From Catenuloplanes niger (lineage in GTDB: Bacteria > Actinomycetota > Actinomycetes > Mycobacteriales > Micromonosporaceae), in assembly GCF_031458255.1 (NCBI RefSeq), contig NZ_JAVDYC010000001.1, positions 2,303,001-2,367,000 of the forward strand: a stretch of 64,000 nt of DNA, given 5' to 3'. A program made the translations under genes and the position numbers. Of the stretch, positions 8,636 to 17,848 are shown one piece after another. The notes under the pieces are model-generated. The model searched no databases, had not been told where the DNA came from, and worked only from the letters and a program-made list of their open reading frames with translations. Position 1 is the first letter of the stretch; every line of letters begins with the position of its first letter.

Positions 8636-11600
8636 TCACCTTGTCCGCCGAGAGCGTGCGGCCGCGACCGCGTTCTTCGCGGCGGCCGCCTTTCCCGGCG
8701 TGGCCCTGTCCGCCGGAAGCCCGGTCGCCCGCGACGACGCCGCGACCGTCCTCCGCGCGGCGCCCGCCCCTGCGGGCGTGACCCGGTCCACCGCGAGCCC
8801 GGCCTTCCCGGCCGAGATCGGGGCCGACTTCTTCCCGGCCGCCGCACGTCCCGGCGTGGCGTTCTTCGCCGGAGGCCGGTTCCCCCGCGCCGGCGGCGTG
8901 ACCGCGTTCTTCGCGGCGGCCGCCTTTCCCGGCGTGACCTTGTCCGCCGGGAGCCGGTTCCGCCCGGACCTCGAGACCGCCGTCTTCGCGGCGGCCGCCT
9001 TCACCGGCGTCACCGTGCCCGCCGGAAGCCGGTTTTCCCCGGACGCCGGGACCGCCTTCTTCGCGGCAGCCGCCTTCACCGACGTGACCGTGCCCGCCGG
9101 AAGCCCGTTTCCTCCGGACGCCGAGACCACCTTCGTCGCGGCAGCCGCCTTCACCGACGTGACCCTGTCCGCCGGAAGCCCGTTTCCCCGCGGCGACGGC
9201 GAGACCGCGTTCTTCGCGGCGGCCGCCTTCGCCAGCGTGACCTTGTCCGCCGGAAGCCTGTTTCCGCGCGGCGCCGGCGCGCCTGGGTCCGCGGCCCGGG
9301 TCCGGCTCGCCGCGGTCCGTTTCGCGGGCGACGTCGCCACGGCGTTCTTCGCGGCGGCGGCTTTGGCGGGCGTGACCTTGTTCGCGGTGGCTCCGCCGGT
9401 GGCCGGCCGATTCGCGGCGGTGCCGGCACCGGTCGACCGCGGCCCCGAACCCTTGCCCTTCGCACCGGCCGTCGCGATCCGGGTGGCCACCGCGCGAGTC
9501 GTCGCGGTCTTCGCGGCGGCCTTCGCCCCCGCCGCCCTGGCCGCCGGAACCGTGACCGCCCGGGACGCCGGAGTCGTGCCCGATTCCGCCGGTACCGTCT
9601 TCCGCCCCCGCCCGCCGGCGGACGCCGGCTTCGCGACACCACGGGCCCCGCCGGTGGCCGCCTTCGCGCTCCCGGCGCCGGCCGCGGAAACGGTCCGCCC
9701 CGTGCCGGCGGTCCTGGCCGCCTTCGTCGTCCCGGTCCCGGCCGTGGTGGCGGCCGGTGCCGCCCGACCGGTGCCCGTCCCGGCCACCGTGACCGCCTTG
9801 ACCGGCCGGGCGGTCGCGGTCGCCTTCACCGGCTTCGCGGTTCTCGCCCCCGCCGCGTTGGCGGCCGCGGTCTTCCGGCCCGCCGCCGTACCGGCACCGG
9901 TGCTCTTGACCGCTTTCGCCCCCGGCGCGTTCGCGGCCGCCGTCCTCCGGCCCGCCGCGGTACCGGCACCGGTGGCCTTGACCGCCTTCAACCCCGGCGC
10001 GTTGGCAGCCGCGGTCTTCCGGCCCGCCGCGGTACCGGCACCGGTACTTTTGGCCGCCGTCGCCCCCGGCGCGTTCCCGGCCGCCGTCTTCCGGCCCGCC
10101 GCGGTACCGGCACCGGTGGCCTTGACCGCCTTCAACCCCGGCGCGTTCGCGGCCGCGGCGGCCCGGCCGGCCCCGGCGGACGTGCCCGCCCTGGTCGTCC
10201 GCGCAGCGGCCGGCGCGGCCCGCCCACCGGCGGCCGATGTCGTGGACGTGGCCCCGGCCCTGGTGCCCGCCGCGGTGGTCCGGCCGGCACCGGTGCCGGC
10301 CCCCGCGGACGTGCTCGCCTTCGACGCCCCAGCGGCGGCCCGGCCGGTCCCGGCGGACTTCATCGCCTTCGCCGCCCCCGCGGCATCCCGGCCGGTCCCG
10401 CCGGACGTGTTCGCCTTCGACGCGCGCGCACCGGCCACCGAGGTGGTGCGGCCGGCGCCGGTGTTCGTGATCGTCTTCGCCGTCCGGCTCCCGGACGCCC
10501 CGGTGCCCGCGCCGGCCCGGCCGGCTCCGATGCCGGCCGTCTTGGTCGCCCGGGTGCCCGCCGCGTTTCCGGCCGAGCCGGTCCGCCCGGTGCCGATGCC
10601 GGCTGTCGCGCTCCGGCCCGTCTTCCCCGCCCCGTTGGCGGCCGCGGCCGCACGTCCGGCCGCGGTGCCGGCGCCGGCCTTCCGGGCTTCGGGCCTGGTC
10701 GCCACGGTCGGTTCCGAAGCCCGCGTGCGGCCCGCACCCGCCCGGGTCTTCGCGGTCTCCACGTCCCCGGCCGTGAACGAGGCCGCCTTCGCACCGGACG
10801 ACCGCGCCCCCGAACGCGACTTCGCCGCCGCCGAGTCCACGTCGCCCGCGGTGAACGCGGCCGGCTTCGCGGCCCGGCCGGCGCCCGTCCGCCGCGCCTT
10901 CGCCGCCTCCACATCCCCGGCCGTGAACGACGCCGCCCTCACACCCGACGACCGCGCACCCGAACGCGACTTCGCCGCCGCCGAATCCACGTCCTCCGCG
11001 GTGAACGCCGCCGGCTTCGCGGCCCGGCCGGCACCCGTCCGCCGCGCCTTCGCCGCCTCCACATCCCCGGCCGTGAACGACGCCGCCCTCACACCCGACG
11101 ACCGCGCACCCGAACGCGACTTCACCGCCGCCGAATCCACGTCGCCCGCGTCGAACGCGGCCGCCGAGGCCTTGGCCCGAGACGTGCGTCCGGCGGATCC
11201 GCTCGCCGGGCGGGAGATCACCTCGTCGAGATCGTCCGCACTGTCCGCGGCCTTCCGCGCCGCCGACCGCATCTTCGTCGCCGCGGACCGGGCCTTCGCG
11301 GACGCGGCGGTCGCGGTGTCCGCGGCCCGCTCGGCCGACTTCCGCGCGGTCGCCGTGGCCCTGATCCCGCTCTCGGCCGACTTCCGCGCGGCGTTCACCG
11401 CACCGGCGCCGCCCCGCGCCGCCTTCCGCGCCGGTCCCCCGGCGCCGGTCCCGTTCTCGGCCGTCCGCGCCGCACTTCCGGCCCCGGTCCCGCCCTCCGC
11501 CGCCTTCCGCGCCGCGCTACCGGCCCCGGCCCGCTTCGGCGCCGTCGTCCGGGCCGCGCCTCCGGTCCCGGCGCCGTCCCGCGCCGCACTACCGACGCCG

Positions 11601-12676
11601 ATCCCGTCCCGCACCGCCGCACTTCCGATGCCGGTCCCGTTGCGCGCCGCGCTCCCGTTCCGCACTGCGCTACCACTGCCAGTCCCGTTCCGCGCCGCGC
11701 TCCCCACGCCGGTCCCGTTGCGCGCCGCGCTCCCGTTCCGCGCTGCGCTACCACTGCCAGACCCGTTCCGTGCCGCACCACCAACGCCAATCCCGTCCCG
11801 CGCCGCGCTCCCCACGCCGGTCCCATGACGCGCCGAGCTACCGACGCCGGTCCCGTTCCGCGCCGCGCCGCGGGACGACTTCCGGGCGGCGCCGGTACCG
11901 CCGGCCTCGGTGTCGTCGCCGGCCGATCCGATCCCGCCCTCGGTAGAATCACCATTTCTACGCATATTTCGCCCGAGAGCCGAAACGCCGTTCGACCTCC
12001 CGACGCCGGCCGGATCCCCGGTACCGGAACCGCCGGCCGCGGCCGGCGTGCCGGAGCCACCGCCGATGGCGGTCCGTCCGCGTGCGTTCGTCCGCGGGAT
12101 CGCCGGCACCCGCGCGGCCCGGCCCGTCGCCGGTGCCGTCGGCTCCGGTGCCGTGGTCCCGTCCGGGTCCGGTGGCGGTGTCGCGGCCGCCTCCACGATC
12201 GACGGCATCGGGGCCGTGCCGGTCGCCGGCGCCATCCGGTCGTCCGCCGCCATCGCGGCTCCCGACTCGCCCGGCTCCATCGGCGGGATCGACATCCCGG
12301 CCTGCTCCGGCGCCTCGCCGAGCGGCGGCATCGCGGCCGCCGCCGAGCCCGGCCCCATCGAGATCGCGCCCTCCCGCTCCGCGTCCGGCACGATCGGCGT
12401 GCTCCCGTCCGTACCGTCGGAGGGGGTCGAGGTCCGTGCCGATCTCGCCGGCCGGGCCCCGGCCGAGCCGGCCGATCGGGATCCGGCGGAGCCGCCGGAC
12501 GCGGACGCCGCCGCGCCGGACGGGCGGGATCCCGCGGCCCCGGACGACCTGCCCGGGGCGGGGCGCGCCGCGGATCCGCTGTCGGGAGCAGGGGAGTCGG
12601 TGGAAGGATCGGTGTCGCGGGCCGATCGCGAAGACGTGGTGGCCGAGGTCCTGGTGGACTTTCTCGCTGCGGCCAT
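8636..12676 (-). CDS. giant repetitive basic protein, H1-histone-like
   Basis: A 1346-residue protein made almost wholly of Ala, Gly, Thr, Ser, Arg, Lys and Pro. ATG 12676 follows AGGGAGGA, and third positions on this strand are G/C-rich, so this strand is chosen over long antiparallel frames. Order: Ser/Pro/Gly N-terminus opening MAAARKSTRTSATTSS; an acidic, Met/Pro-rich part; a stretch of NGTGVGSAARxG repeats; a helical Ala/Lys/Arg part; three ~50-residue units with SFTAGDVEAAKARR and SAAAKSRSGARSSG; a ~24-residue TGAGTAAGRKTAAAN array; and a C-terminal array of LPADKVTPxKAAAAKNAV, ending AAARSRRTR. The KAAAAK runs recall H1-like C-terminal domains. There is no signal peptide, membrane helix or Cys. 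DNA compaction is inference. Confidence 0.72.
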   Translation of the reverse strand: MAAARKSTRTSATTSSRSARDTDPSTDSPAPDSGSAARPAPGRSSGAAGSRPSGAAASASGGSAGSRSAGSAGARPARSARTSTPSDGTDGSTPIVPDAEREGAISMGPGSAAAAMPPLGEAPEQAGMSIPPMEPGESGAAMAADDRMAPATGTAPMPSIVEAAATPPPDPDGTTAPEPTAPATGRAARVPAIPRTNARGRTAIGGGSGTPAAAGGSGTGDPAGVGRSNGVSALGRNMRRNGDSTEGGIGSAGDDTEAGGTGAARKSSRGAARNGTGVGSSARHGTGVGSAARDGIGVGGAARNGSGSGSAARNGSAARNGTGVGSAARNGTGSGSAVRNGSAARNGTGIGSAAVRDGIGVGSAARDGAGTGGAARTTAPKRAGAGSAARKAAEGGTGAGSAARTAENGTGAGGPARKAARGGAGAVNAARKSAESGIRATATARKSAERAADTATAASAKARSAATKMRSAARKAADSADDLDEVISRPASGSAGRTSRAKASAAAFDAGDVDSAAVKSRSGARSSGVRAASFTAGDVEAAKARRTGAGRAAKPAAFTAEDVDSAAAKSRSGARSSGVRAASFTAGDVEAAKARRTGAGRAAKPAAFTAGDVDSAAAKSRSGARSSGAKAASFTAGDVETAKTRAGAGRTRASEPTVATRPEARKAGAGTAAGRAAAAANGAGKTGRSATAGIGTGRTGSAGNAAGTRATKTAGIGAGRAGAGTGASGSRTAKTITNTGAGRTTSVAGARASKANTSGGTGRDAAGAAKAMKSAGTGRAAAGASKASTSAGAGTGAGRTTAAGTRAGATSTTSAAGGRAAPAAARTTRAGTSAGAGRAAAAANAPGLKAVKATGAGTAAGRKTAAGNAPGATAAKSTGAGTAAGRKTAAANAPGLKAVKATGAGTAAGRRTAAANAPGAKAVKSTGAGTAAGRKTAAANAAGARTAKPVKATATARPVKAVTVAGTGTGRAAPAATTAGTGTTKAARTAGTGRTVSAAGAGSAKAATGGARGVAKPASAGGRGRKTVPAESGTTPASRAVTVPAARAAGAKAAAKTATTRAVATRIATAGAKGKGSGPRSTGAGTAANRPATGGATANKVTPAKAAAAKNAVATSPAKRTAASRTRAADPGAPAPRGNRLPADKVTLAKAAAAKNAVSPSPRGNGLPADRVTSVKAAAATKVVSASGGNGLPAGTVTSVKAAAAKKAVPASGENRLPAGTVTPVKAAAAKTAVSRSGRNRLPADKVTPGKAAAAKNAVTPPARGNRPPAKNATPGRAAAGKKSAPISAGKAGLAVDRVTPAGAGAARRTVAASSRATGLPADRATPGKAAAAKNAVAAARSRRTR
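8641..9290 (-). repeat. ~75-78-bp coding repeat (C-terminal KAAAAK array)
   Basis: Imperfect tandem copies spaced about 75-78 bases, seen as recurrences of TTCTTCGCGGCGGCCGCCTT-like blocks on the + strand near 8673, 8907, 8982, 9057, 9132 and 9210. Each encodes one copy of the Lys/Ala-rich motif. Confidence 0.7.
9856..10160 (-). repeat. 72-bp in-frame tandem repeat
   Basis: The block GTACCGGCACCGG recurs exactly 72 bases apart at 9888, 9960, 10032 and 10104. Each unit encodes 24 residues of the form TGAGTAAGRKTAAANAPG plus a variable LKAVKA part. Confidence 0.8.
10758..11165 (-). repeat. 150-bp in-frame tandem repeat
   Basis: Units begin at 10758, 10908 and 11058 (period exactly 150, the last incomplete) and encode a 50-residue module with two DV-containing helices. 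The copies at 10908 and 11058 are almost identical, which suggests recent duplication. Confidence 0.85.
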
Positions 12677-12774
12677 GGTCGGTCCTCCCTGGGACTTCTG
12701 TGCAGGCGCCATCGCGCGCGGTACCACGTACCGGCGCGGTCTTGTTACGGCACGGTTCCGGATGCCGTTCCGGC

Positions 12775-12969
12775 CTAACGCTCCCCCGTCCAGCGTGCGT
12801 CCTCGGCCTCCCACGCCTCGTTGCGCTCCTGGACCTTCTCCAGGGCGTGCGAGGCGTCGTCCGCGGAGGCGAAGGGGCCGATCCGATGTTTCGCCGGGCA
12901 CAGGTCGGGTTCGGTTTCCACCCGGTTGTGGCGTATGCACCAGAAGAAGCGGCCGACACTGTCGCTCAT
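12775..12969 (-). CDS. small SPOR-like/hypothetical protein
   Basis: A 64-residue acidic protein beginning MSDSVGRFFWCIRHNRVETE and ending AWEAEDARWTGER, with two Cys. The middle (GPFASADDASHALEKVQER) has the G-F/Y-x-S-x-x-x-A pattern of SPOR-type or similar small alpha/beta domains that bind denuded glycan. I start at ATG 12969 because the conserved-looking part begins there; an in-frame TTG at 13017 has GGAGGTG upstream and would add 16 residues. It lies directly upstream of the repeat-protein gene on the same strand. Confidence 0.62.
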   Translation of the reverse strand: MSDSVGRFFWCIRHNRVETEPDLCPAKHRIGPFASADDASHALEKVQERNEAWEAEDARWTGER

Positions 12970-13255
12970 GACATCACTGTGCACCGCAAAGCGGCCATGC
13001 GCTACCGATTCGCGCAAATAGCCGGTTCACCTCCACGGTAGAGGCGGACGGGCCGTCACGGGCCGAGTCGCGGCAACCGGCGGCGAAGCCACCCCATCGG
13101 ATGACAGAGTCGACTCCGGGCCCCGGCGTGCGCGATGTGCACCGGGATGGCGTCAACGGCATGATCTGCGACACAGTGGGGTATCGAGGCCCAACCGTTC
13201 CGGCGTCAAGAACGTGTCGGGATGGTCGGGACGGCGCAACAGGAAGGCGGCCAGC

Positions 13256-13522
13256 ATGCTCAGTCAGGAGGACAACCGCCGGCTCACCGAGATCGAGGAG
13301 CACCTGGTCCTCACGGATCCGGCCTTCGTGGCACGGATGCGAGCCACGCGTGGCAATCGCCCGGGCATCGGCGCCCTGGCCGGCATCGCGCTCATGTGGG
13401 CGGTCGTGCCGATCATCGGGGTCGCCGGCGGACTGGTGCCGGCGCTGATCGCGGGTCTGGCGTTCGTCGTGGGCACCACGCTGGTGCTGCGCCGCCCGTT
13501 CCGCCGGGCGAAGACCGCTTGA
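13256..13522 (+). CDS. DUF3040 family membrane protein
   Basis: An 88-residue protein with the DUF3040 opening MLSQEDNRRLTEIEEHL and a short DPAFVARM segment, then two membrane helices (ALAGIALMWAVVPIIGVAG and LVPALIAGLAFVVGTTLVL) and a basic tail. Such proteins are widespread in actinobacteria and of unknown function. AGGAAGGCGG upstream fixes ATG 13256; the earlier in-frame start lacks a site. Confidence 0.85.
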   Translation: MLSQEDNRRLTEIEEHLVLTDPAFVARMRATRGNRPGIGALAGIALMWAVVPIIGVAGGLVPALIAGLAFVVGTTLVLRRPFRRAKTA

Positions 13523-13540
13523 GGGTCCACAAACCCGCCG

Positions 13541-13568
13541 AGGGGGTACGGCGTCCGCCGTACCCCCT
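13541..13568. terminator. hairpin terminator between convergent genes
   Basis: Perfect 12-bp arms (13541-13552, AGGGGGTACGGC, and 13557-13568) around a GTCC loop, lying between the DUF3040 gene and the convergent hydrolase. Confidence 0.75.
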
Positions 13569-13583
13569 TCGTCGTGCGGTGGC

Positions 13584-14491
<908 letters not shown>

Positions 14492-14540
14492 AGCCGCCAC
14501 CGAAACTCGGGTGAGGACCGTCACGTACCGAGGAGGGACC

Positions 14541-15119
14541 ATGACGACTCCGACCGACGACGCGATCCGCACCCGGGTGCTGGACGCGGCCGACCGTCTC
14601 TACAACGCCCGCGGCATCCAGGCCGTCGGCATGGACGCGCTGCGCGCCGAGGCCGGCGTGCCGCTGAAGCGTCTCTACAAGCTGTTCCCGGCCAAGGACG
14701 TGATCGTCGAGGCCGTGCTGGCCCGCCGGCACGAGGTGTGGACCTCGTTCGTCGAGGACGCGGTGGCGAGCGCGCCGGCGCCGCGCGACCAGTTGCTGGC
14801 CATCTACGACATGCTGGCCCGCTGGTTCGACGAGGACGACTTCCGCGGCTGCGTCTTCATCAACACCTTCGGCGAACTCGGTACGGCGTCGCCGCGCGTC
14901 GCGGAGATCGTCCGCCGGCACAAGGCGGGGTTCCAGGACCGGCTGGCCCAGCTGTGCGCGGCCGCGGGCGCGCCGGCGTGGCTGGCTCCGCAGCTGGCCA
15001 TCCTGGCCGAGGGCGCGCAGACCACGGCCGCGATCGCCGGGACGAACGAGGCGGCCGGACACGCGCGCGCGGCCGCCGTGACGCTGATCGACGCCGCGCT
15101 GGGAGAGAGAACCGCATGA
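14541..15119 (+). CDS. TetR family transcriptional regulator
   Basis: A 192-residue regulator. The N-terminal helix-turn-helix is clear: RTRVLDAADRLYNARGIQAV, then MDALRAEAGVPLKRLYKLFP and KDVIVEAVLARR. The C-terminal ligand domain resembles the TetR_C_33-like type (FRGCVFINTFGELG). GAGGAGGGACC precedes ATG 14541. It is divergent from the hydrolase and overlaps the DUF2071 gene by ATGA, so it probably controls both sides through GAGAACGNNCGTTCTC. Its ligand is unknown. Confidence 0.9.
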   Translation: MTTPTDDAIRTRVLDAADRLYNARGIQAVGMDALRAEAGVPLKRLYKLFPAKDVIVEAVLARRHEVWTSFVEDAVASAPAPRDQLLAIYDMLARWFDEDDFRGCVFINTFGELGTASPRVAEIVRRHKAGFQDRLAQLCAAAGAPAWLAPQLAILAEGAQTTAAIAGTNEAAGHARAAAVTLIDAALGERTA

Positions 15120-15868
15120 CACCCGAGGAGATCACCTACACCAGCCCGCGTGCCGTCCGGCGCTCGACCCTGGTGCAGCGCTGGCACGACCTGTCGTTCC
15201 TGCACTGGCCGGTGGACCCGGCCGAGGTCCGGCCGTTCCTGCCGCCGGGCACCGAGCCGGACACGATCGACGGCGTCACGTACGTCGGCCTGATCGGTTT
15301 CATGATGGTCGGGCTCGGCCCGCTGAGCGGCCCCGGCCTGCCCTACCTGGGCACGTTCTGCGAGACGAACGTGCGGCTCTACTCCGTGGACGGTCGGGGC
15401 CGCCGCGCCGTGGTGTTCCGCTCGCTGGACGCGGCGCGGCTGCTGCCGGTGCTGGTCGCGCAGGCGGTGTTCCGGCTGCCGTACAAGTGGTCGCGGATGT
15501 CGCTGCGCCGTGACGGCGACGTGTTCACCTACACCAACCACCGGCGCTGGCCCGGTCCCGGCCGGCCGCGCAGCCGGATGGTGGTCCGGGCTGGCGAGCC
15601 GATCGCGGAGCCGACGCCGCTGGAGCACTTCCTGTCCGCGCGCTGGGGCCTGCACGTGGACGCGTTCGGCCGCACGATCCACCTGCCGAACGTGCATCCG
15701 CAGTGGCCGTTGCACCGCGCCGAGCTGCTGGAGCTCGACGACGAACTGGTCGCGGCCGCCGGCTTCCCGTCGGTCTCCGGACCGCCGGCCAGCGTGCTCT
15801 ACTCGCCGGGCGTCCCGGTCCGGTTCGGCACTCCCAACGGTGTCGACAGGACTTCGAGCGGTAACTAG
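15116..15868 (+). CDS. DUF2071 (YqjF-like) protein
   Basis: A 250-residue protein of the DUF2071/YqjF family, linked in Bacillus to responses to aromatic compounds but without a known reaction. Family blocks include QRWHDLSFLHWPVDP, EVRPFLPPGTEPDT, TYVGLIGFMM, FCETNVRLYSV, VFRSLDAARL and LTERW-like ALSARWGLHV. It overlaps the TetR stop in ATGA and is therefore co-translated with it, which suggests the same stress signal governs both. Confidence 0.85.
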   Translation: MTPEEITYTSPRAVRRSTLVQRWHDLSFLHWPVDPAEVRPFLPPGTEPDTIDGVTYVGLIGFMMVGLGPLSGPGLPYLGTFCETNVRLYSVDGRGRRAVVFRSLDAARLLPVLVAQAVFRLPYKWSRMSLRRDGDVFTYTNHRRWPGPGRPRSRMVVRAGEPIAEPTPLEHFLSARWGLHVDAFGRTIHLPNVHPQWPLHRAELLELDDELVAAAGFPSVSGPPASVLYSPGVPVRFGTPNGVDRTSSGN

Positions 15869-15878
15869 TCTGACCGGC

Positions 15879-16637
15879 ATGACTCCTTACACGTTCAACG
15901 GTCCGGCTTGGCAGGAGAGCTGGGACCGCCAGCAGGAGGCCTATCTTCCCGACCGTGAGGAGCGGTTCGCCGCGATGCTGGACGCGGTGGAGGCGGTCAC
16001 CGAGTGGCCGGCGCCGCGCATCCTCGATCTGGCCGGCGGCACCGGGTCCATCTCGCTGCGCGCCCAGCGTCGCTTCCCCCAGGCGAACACGACGCTGCTC
16101 GACCTGGACCCGGTGACGCTGACCATCGCGCGCGCCACGCTGGACGAGCGGTCCACCGTCGTCACCGCCGACCTGGTCACGCCGGAGTGGACGGCCGCGC
16201 TGCCGCACCGCGACTACGACGCGGTGCTGGCCGCGACCGCGCTGCACTGGCTGTCGCCGGAGCGGCTGGCCACGCTGTACGCGGAGGTCCGCACCGTGCT
16301 GCGGCCGGGCGGCATCCTGGTCAACGCGGACTACATGCCGGACGACGGCCTGCCCGAGCTGTCCAAGCGGCTCGGTGACCGCGCCGACGCCCGCCGCGAG
16401 GCGCGGTACGCGGCCGGTGCCGTGCTCTCCTGGAGCGCCTGGTGGGAGCACGCGAAGTCGGACCCGACGCTGGCGCCGCTGGTCGAGGAGCGCAACCGGC
16501 TCTTCCCGGGCGACCACCACCAGGAGTGGCTGCCGCCGGCGTCCTGGCACGTGCGGGCGCTGCGCGACGCCGGCTTCACCGAGGCCGGGCTGATCTGGCG
16601 CGGTGCGCAGGACGCCGCGGTCGTGGGCGTGCGCTGA
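15879..16637 (+). CDS. class I SAM-dependent methyltransferase
   Basis: A 252-residue methyltransferase. The SAM-binding loop is RILDLAGGTGSISLRA, followed by TTLLDLDPVTL (acidic ribose-binding residue), VVTADLVTPEW and DAVLAATALHWLSPERL, then the post-motif LRPGGILVNADYM. The substrate cannot be told from sequence. It starts 10 bases after the DUF2071 stop and may be in the same transcript; no strong ribosome site is visible. Confidence 0.85.
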   Translation: MTPYTFNGPAWQESWDRQQEAYLPDREERFAAMLDAVEAVTEWPAPRILDLAGGTGSISLRAQRRFPQANTTLLDLDPVTLTIARATLDERSTVVTADLVTPEWTAALPHRDYDAVLAATALHWLSPERLATLYAEVRTVLRPGGILVNADYMPDDGLPELSKRLGDRADARREARYAAGAVLSWSAWWEHAKSDPTLAPLVEERNRLFPGDHHQEWLPPASWHVRALRDAGFTEAGLIWRGAQDAAVVGVR

Positions 16638-16716
16638 GCGCCGGGGGTTCTCCCTACCCCCGATCCGGGGGCCAGCTACATCGATCTTGTTCGTCGTCCC
16701 CCATAGCGTCGACGAC

Positions 16717-17838
16717 ATGCGACAGCGGGACCGATTCATCGACGGGCTTCGCGCCCTGGCCATCCTGGGCGTGATCGGCGGGCACTGGCTGGTCGGCGCG
16801 CTGGTCGCGACGCCGGCCGGTGACCTGCGGATCGACAGTCCGCTGCGGCACCTGGAGTGGCTGCAACCGGCCACCTGGTTCCTGCAGATGCTGGGGCTGT
16901 TCTTCCTGGTCGGCGGCTACACCGGCGCGCAGGGGCTGCGCCGGGCCCGGGCGCGCGGCGAGACGGACGCCGAGTGGCTACGCCGCCGGCTGTGGCGGAT
17001 CGGCCGCCCGGTCCTGGCCGCCACGGTGATCCTGGCCGTGGCGCTGCCGCCGCTGCGGGTGCTCGGCGTGATCGGCGCCGGCACCGCGTGGAACACCGTG
17101 GTGCTGTTCGTCCAGCCGCTGTGGTTCATGGCCGTGTACGCGGTGATCACCGCGCTCACGCCGCAGCTGCTCCGGCTCGACCGGCGCGCCGGCCTGCGCG
17201 CGGTGCTGGCGTTCGCCGCCGTCGTGGCCGTGGTCGACCTGCTCCGCTTCGGCCCGGCCGCCGAGCCGGCCGCGATCGGCTATCTCAGCGTGCTGCCGGC
17301 CTGGTGCTTCGCGTATCAGCTGGGGATCGCCTGGTCGGCCGGGCGCGTCGACCGCCGGGTCGCGGCCGGGCTGCTCGCCGGCGGTCTGGCGGCGTTCGTG
17401 GTCCTGATCGCGGTGCTGGACTATCCGGTGAGCATGGTCAGCGTGCCCGGCACCGCCCGGTCCAACTCCAACCCGCCGTCGCTGCTGGTCCCGGCGCTGG
17501 CCGCGATCCAGGCCGGCGCCGCGCTGCTGCTGCGCGACCGGATCGAGCGGTTCCTGCACCGGCCGCGGGTGTGGGCCGCGGTGACCGTGCTCAACCTGAG
17601 CGCGATGAGCGTGTTCTGCTGGCACCACGTGGCGCTGGTCGGCGTGTCCGAGCTCGCCCGCCGGCTCGGCACGCTGCCCGGCCTCGGCGACGTGCCCACC
17701 GGTGCCGGCTGGGTCGCCGCGCGCCTCGCCTGGTACCCGCTGCTCGCGCTGACCCTGGCCGGCATCGTGGTGCTGGTCCGCCGCTACGAGCACCCGGTGC
17801 CGGCCGCCGTTCCGGACCGGGCGGCCACCCGCCTCTAA
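16717..17838 (+). CDS. acyltransferase 3 family integral membrane protein
   Basis: A 373-residue polytopic protein with about ten hydrophobic segments. It opens RDRFIDGLRALAILGVIGGH, which carries the R-x10-H signature of acyltransferase 3 proteins that O-acylate sugars, lipids or antibiotics. Further markers are LFFLVGGYTGAQGLRRA and a late VFCWHHVALV. The acceptor is unknown. I start at ATG 16717 because the protein fold begins there, although no clear ribosome site is present. Confidence 0.85.
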   Translation: MRQRDRFIDGLRALAILGVIGGHWLVGALVATPAGDLRIDSPLRHLEWLQPATWFLQMLGLFFLVGGYTGAQGLRRARARGETDAEWLRRRLWRIGRPVLAATVILAVALPPLRVLGVIGAGTAWNTVVLFVQPLWFMAVYAVITALTPQLLRLDRRAGLRAVLAFAAVVAVVDLLRFGPAAEPAAIGYLSVLPAWCFAYQLGIAWSAGRVDRRVAAGLLAGGLAAFVVLIAVLDYPVSMVSVPGTARSNSNPPSLLVPALAAIQAGAALLLRDRIERFLHRPRVWAAVTVLNLSAMSVFCWHHVALVGVSELARRLGTLPGLGDVPTGAGWVAARLAWYPLLALTLAGIVVLVRRYEHPVPAAVPDRAATRL

Positions 17839-17848
17839 GATCAACGCC

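Noticed and set aside
8627-12778. Very long Arg-rich and Ala/Pro-rich frames on the + strand across the repeat gene
   Set aside because: They mirror the minus-strand repeat gene. The minus frame has AGGGAGGA before ATG, a lysine-containing basic protein with coherent repeats and G/C third positions; the + frames have none of these starts.
16651-16680. CCCCCGATCCGGGGG as a terminator between the methyltransferase and acyltransferase genes
   Set aside because: The loop would be only 2-3 bases and the stem short, so it was not called.
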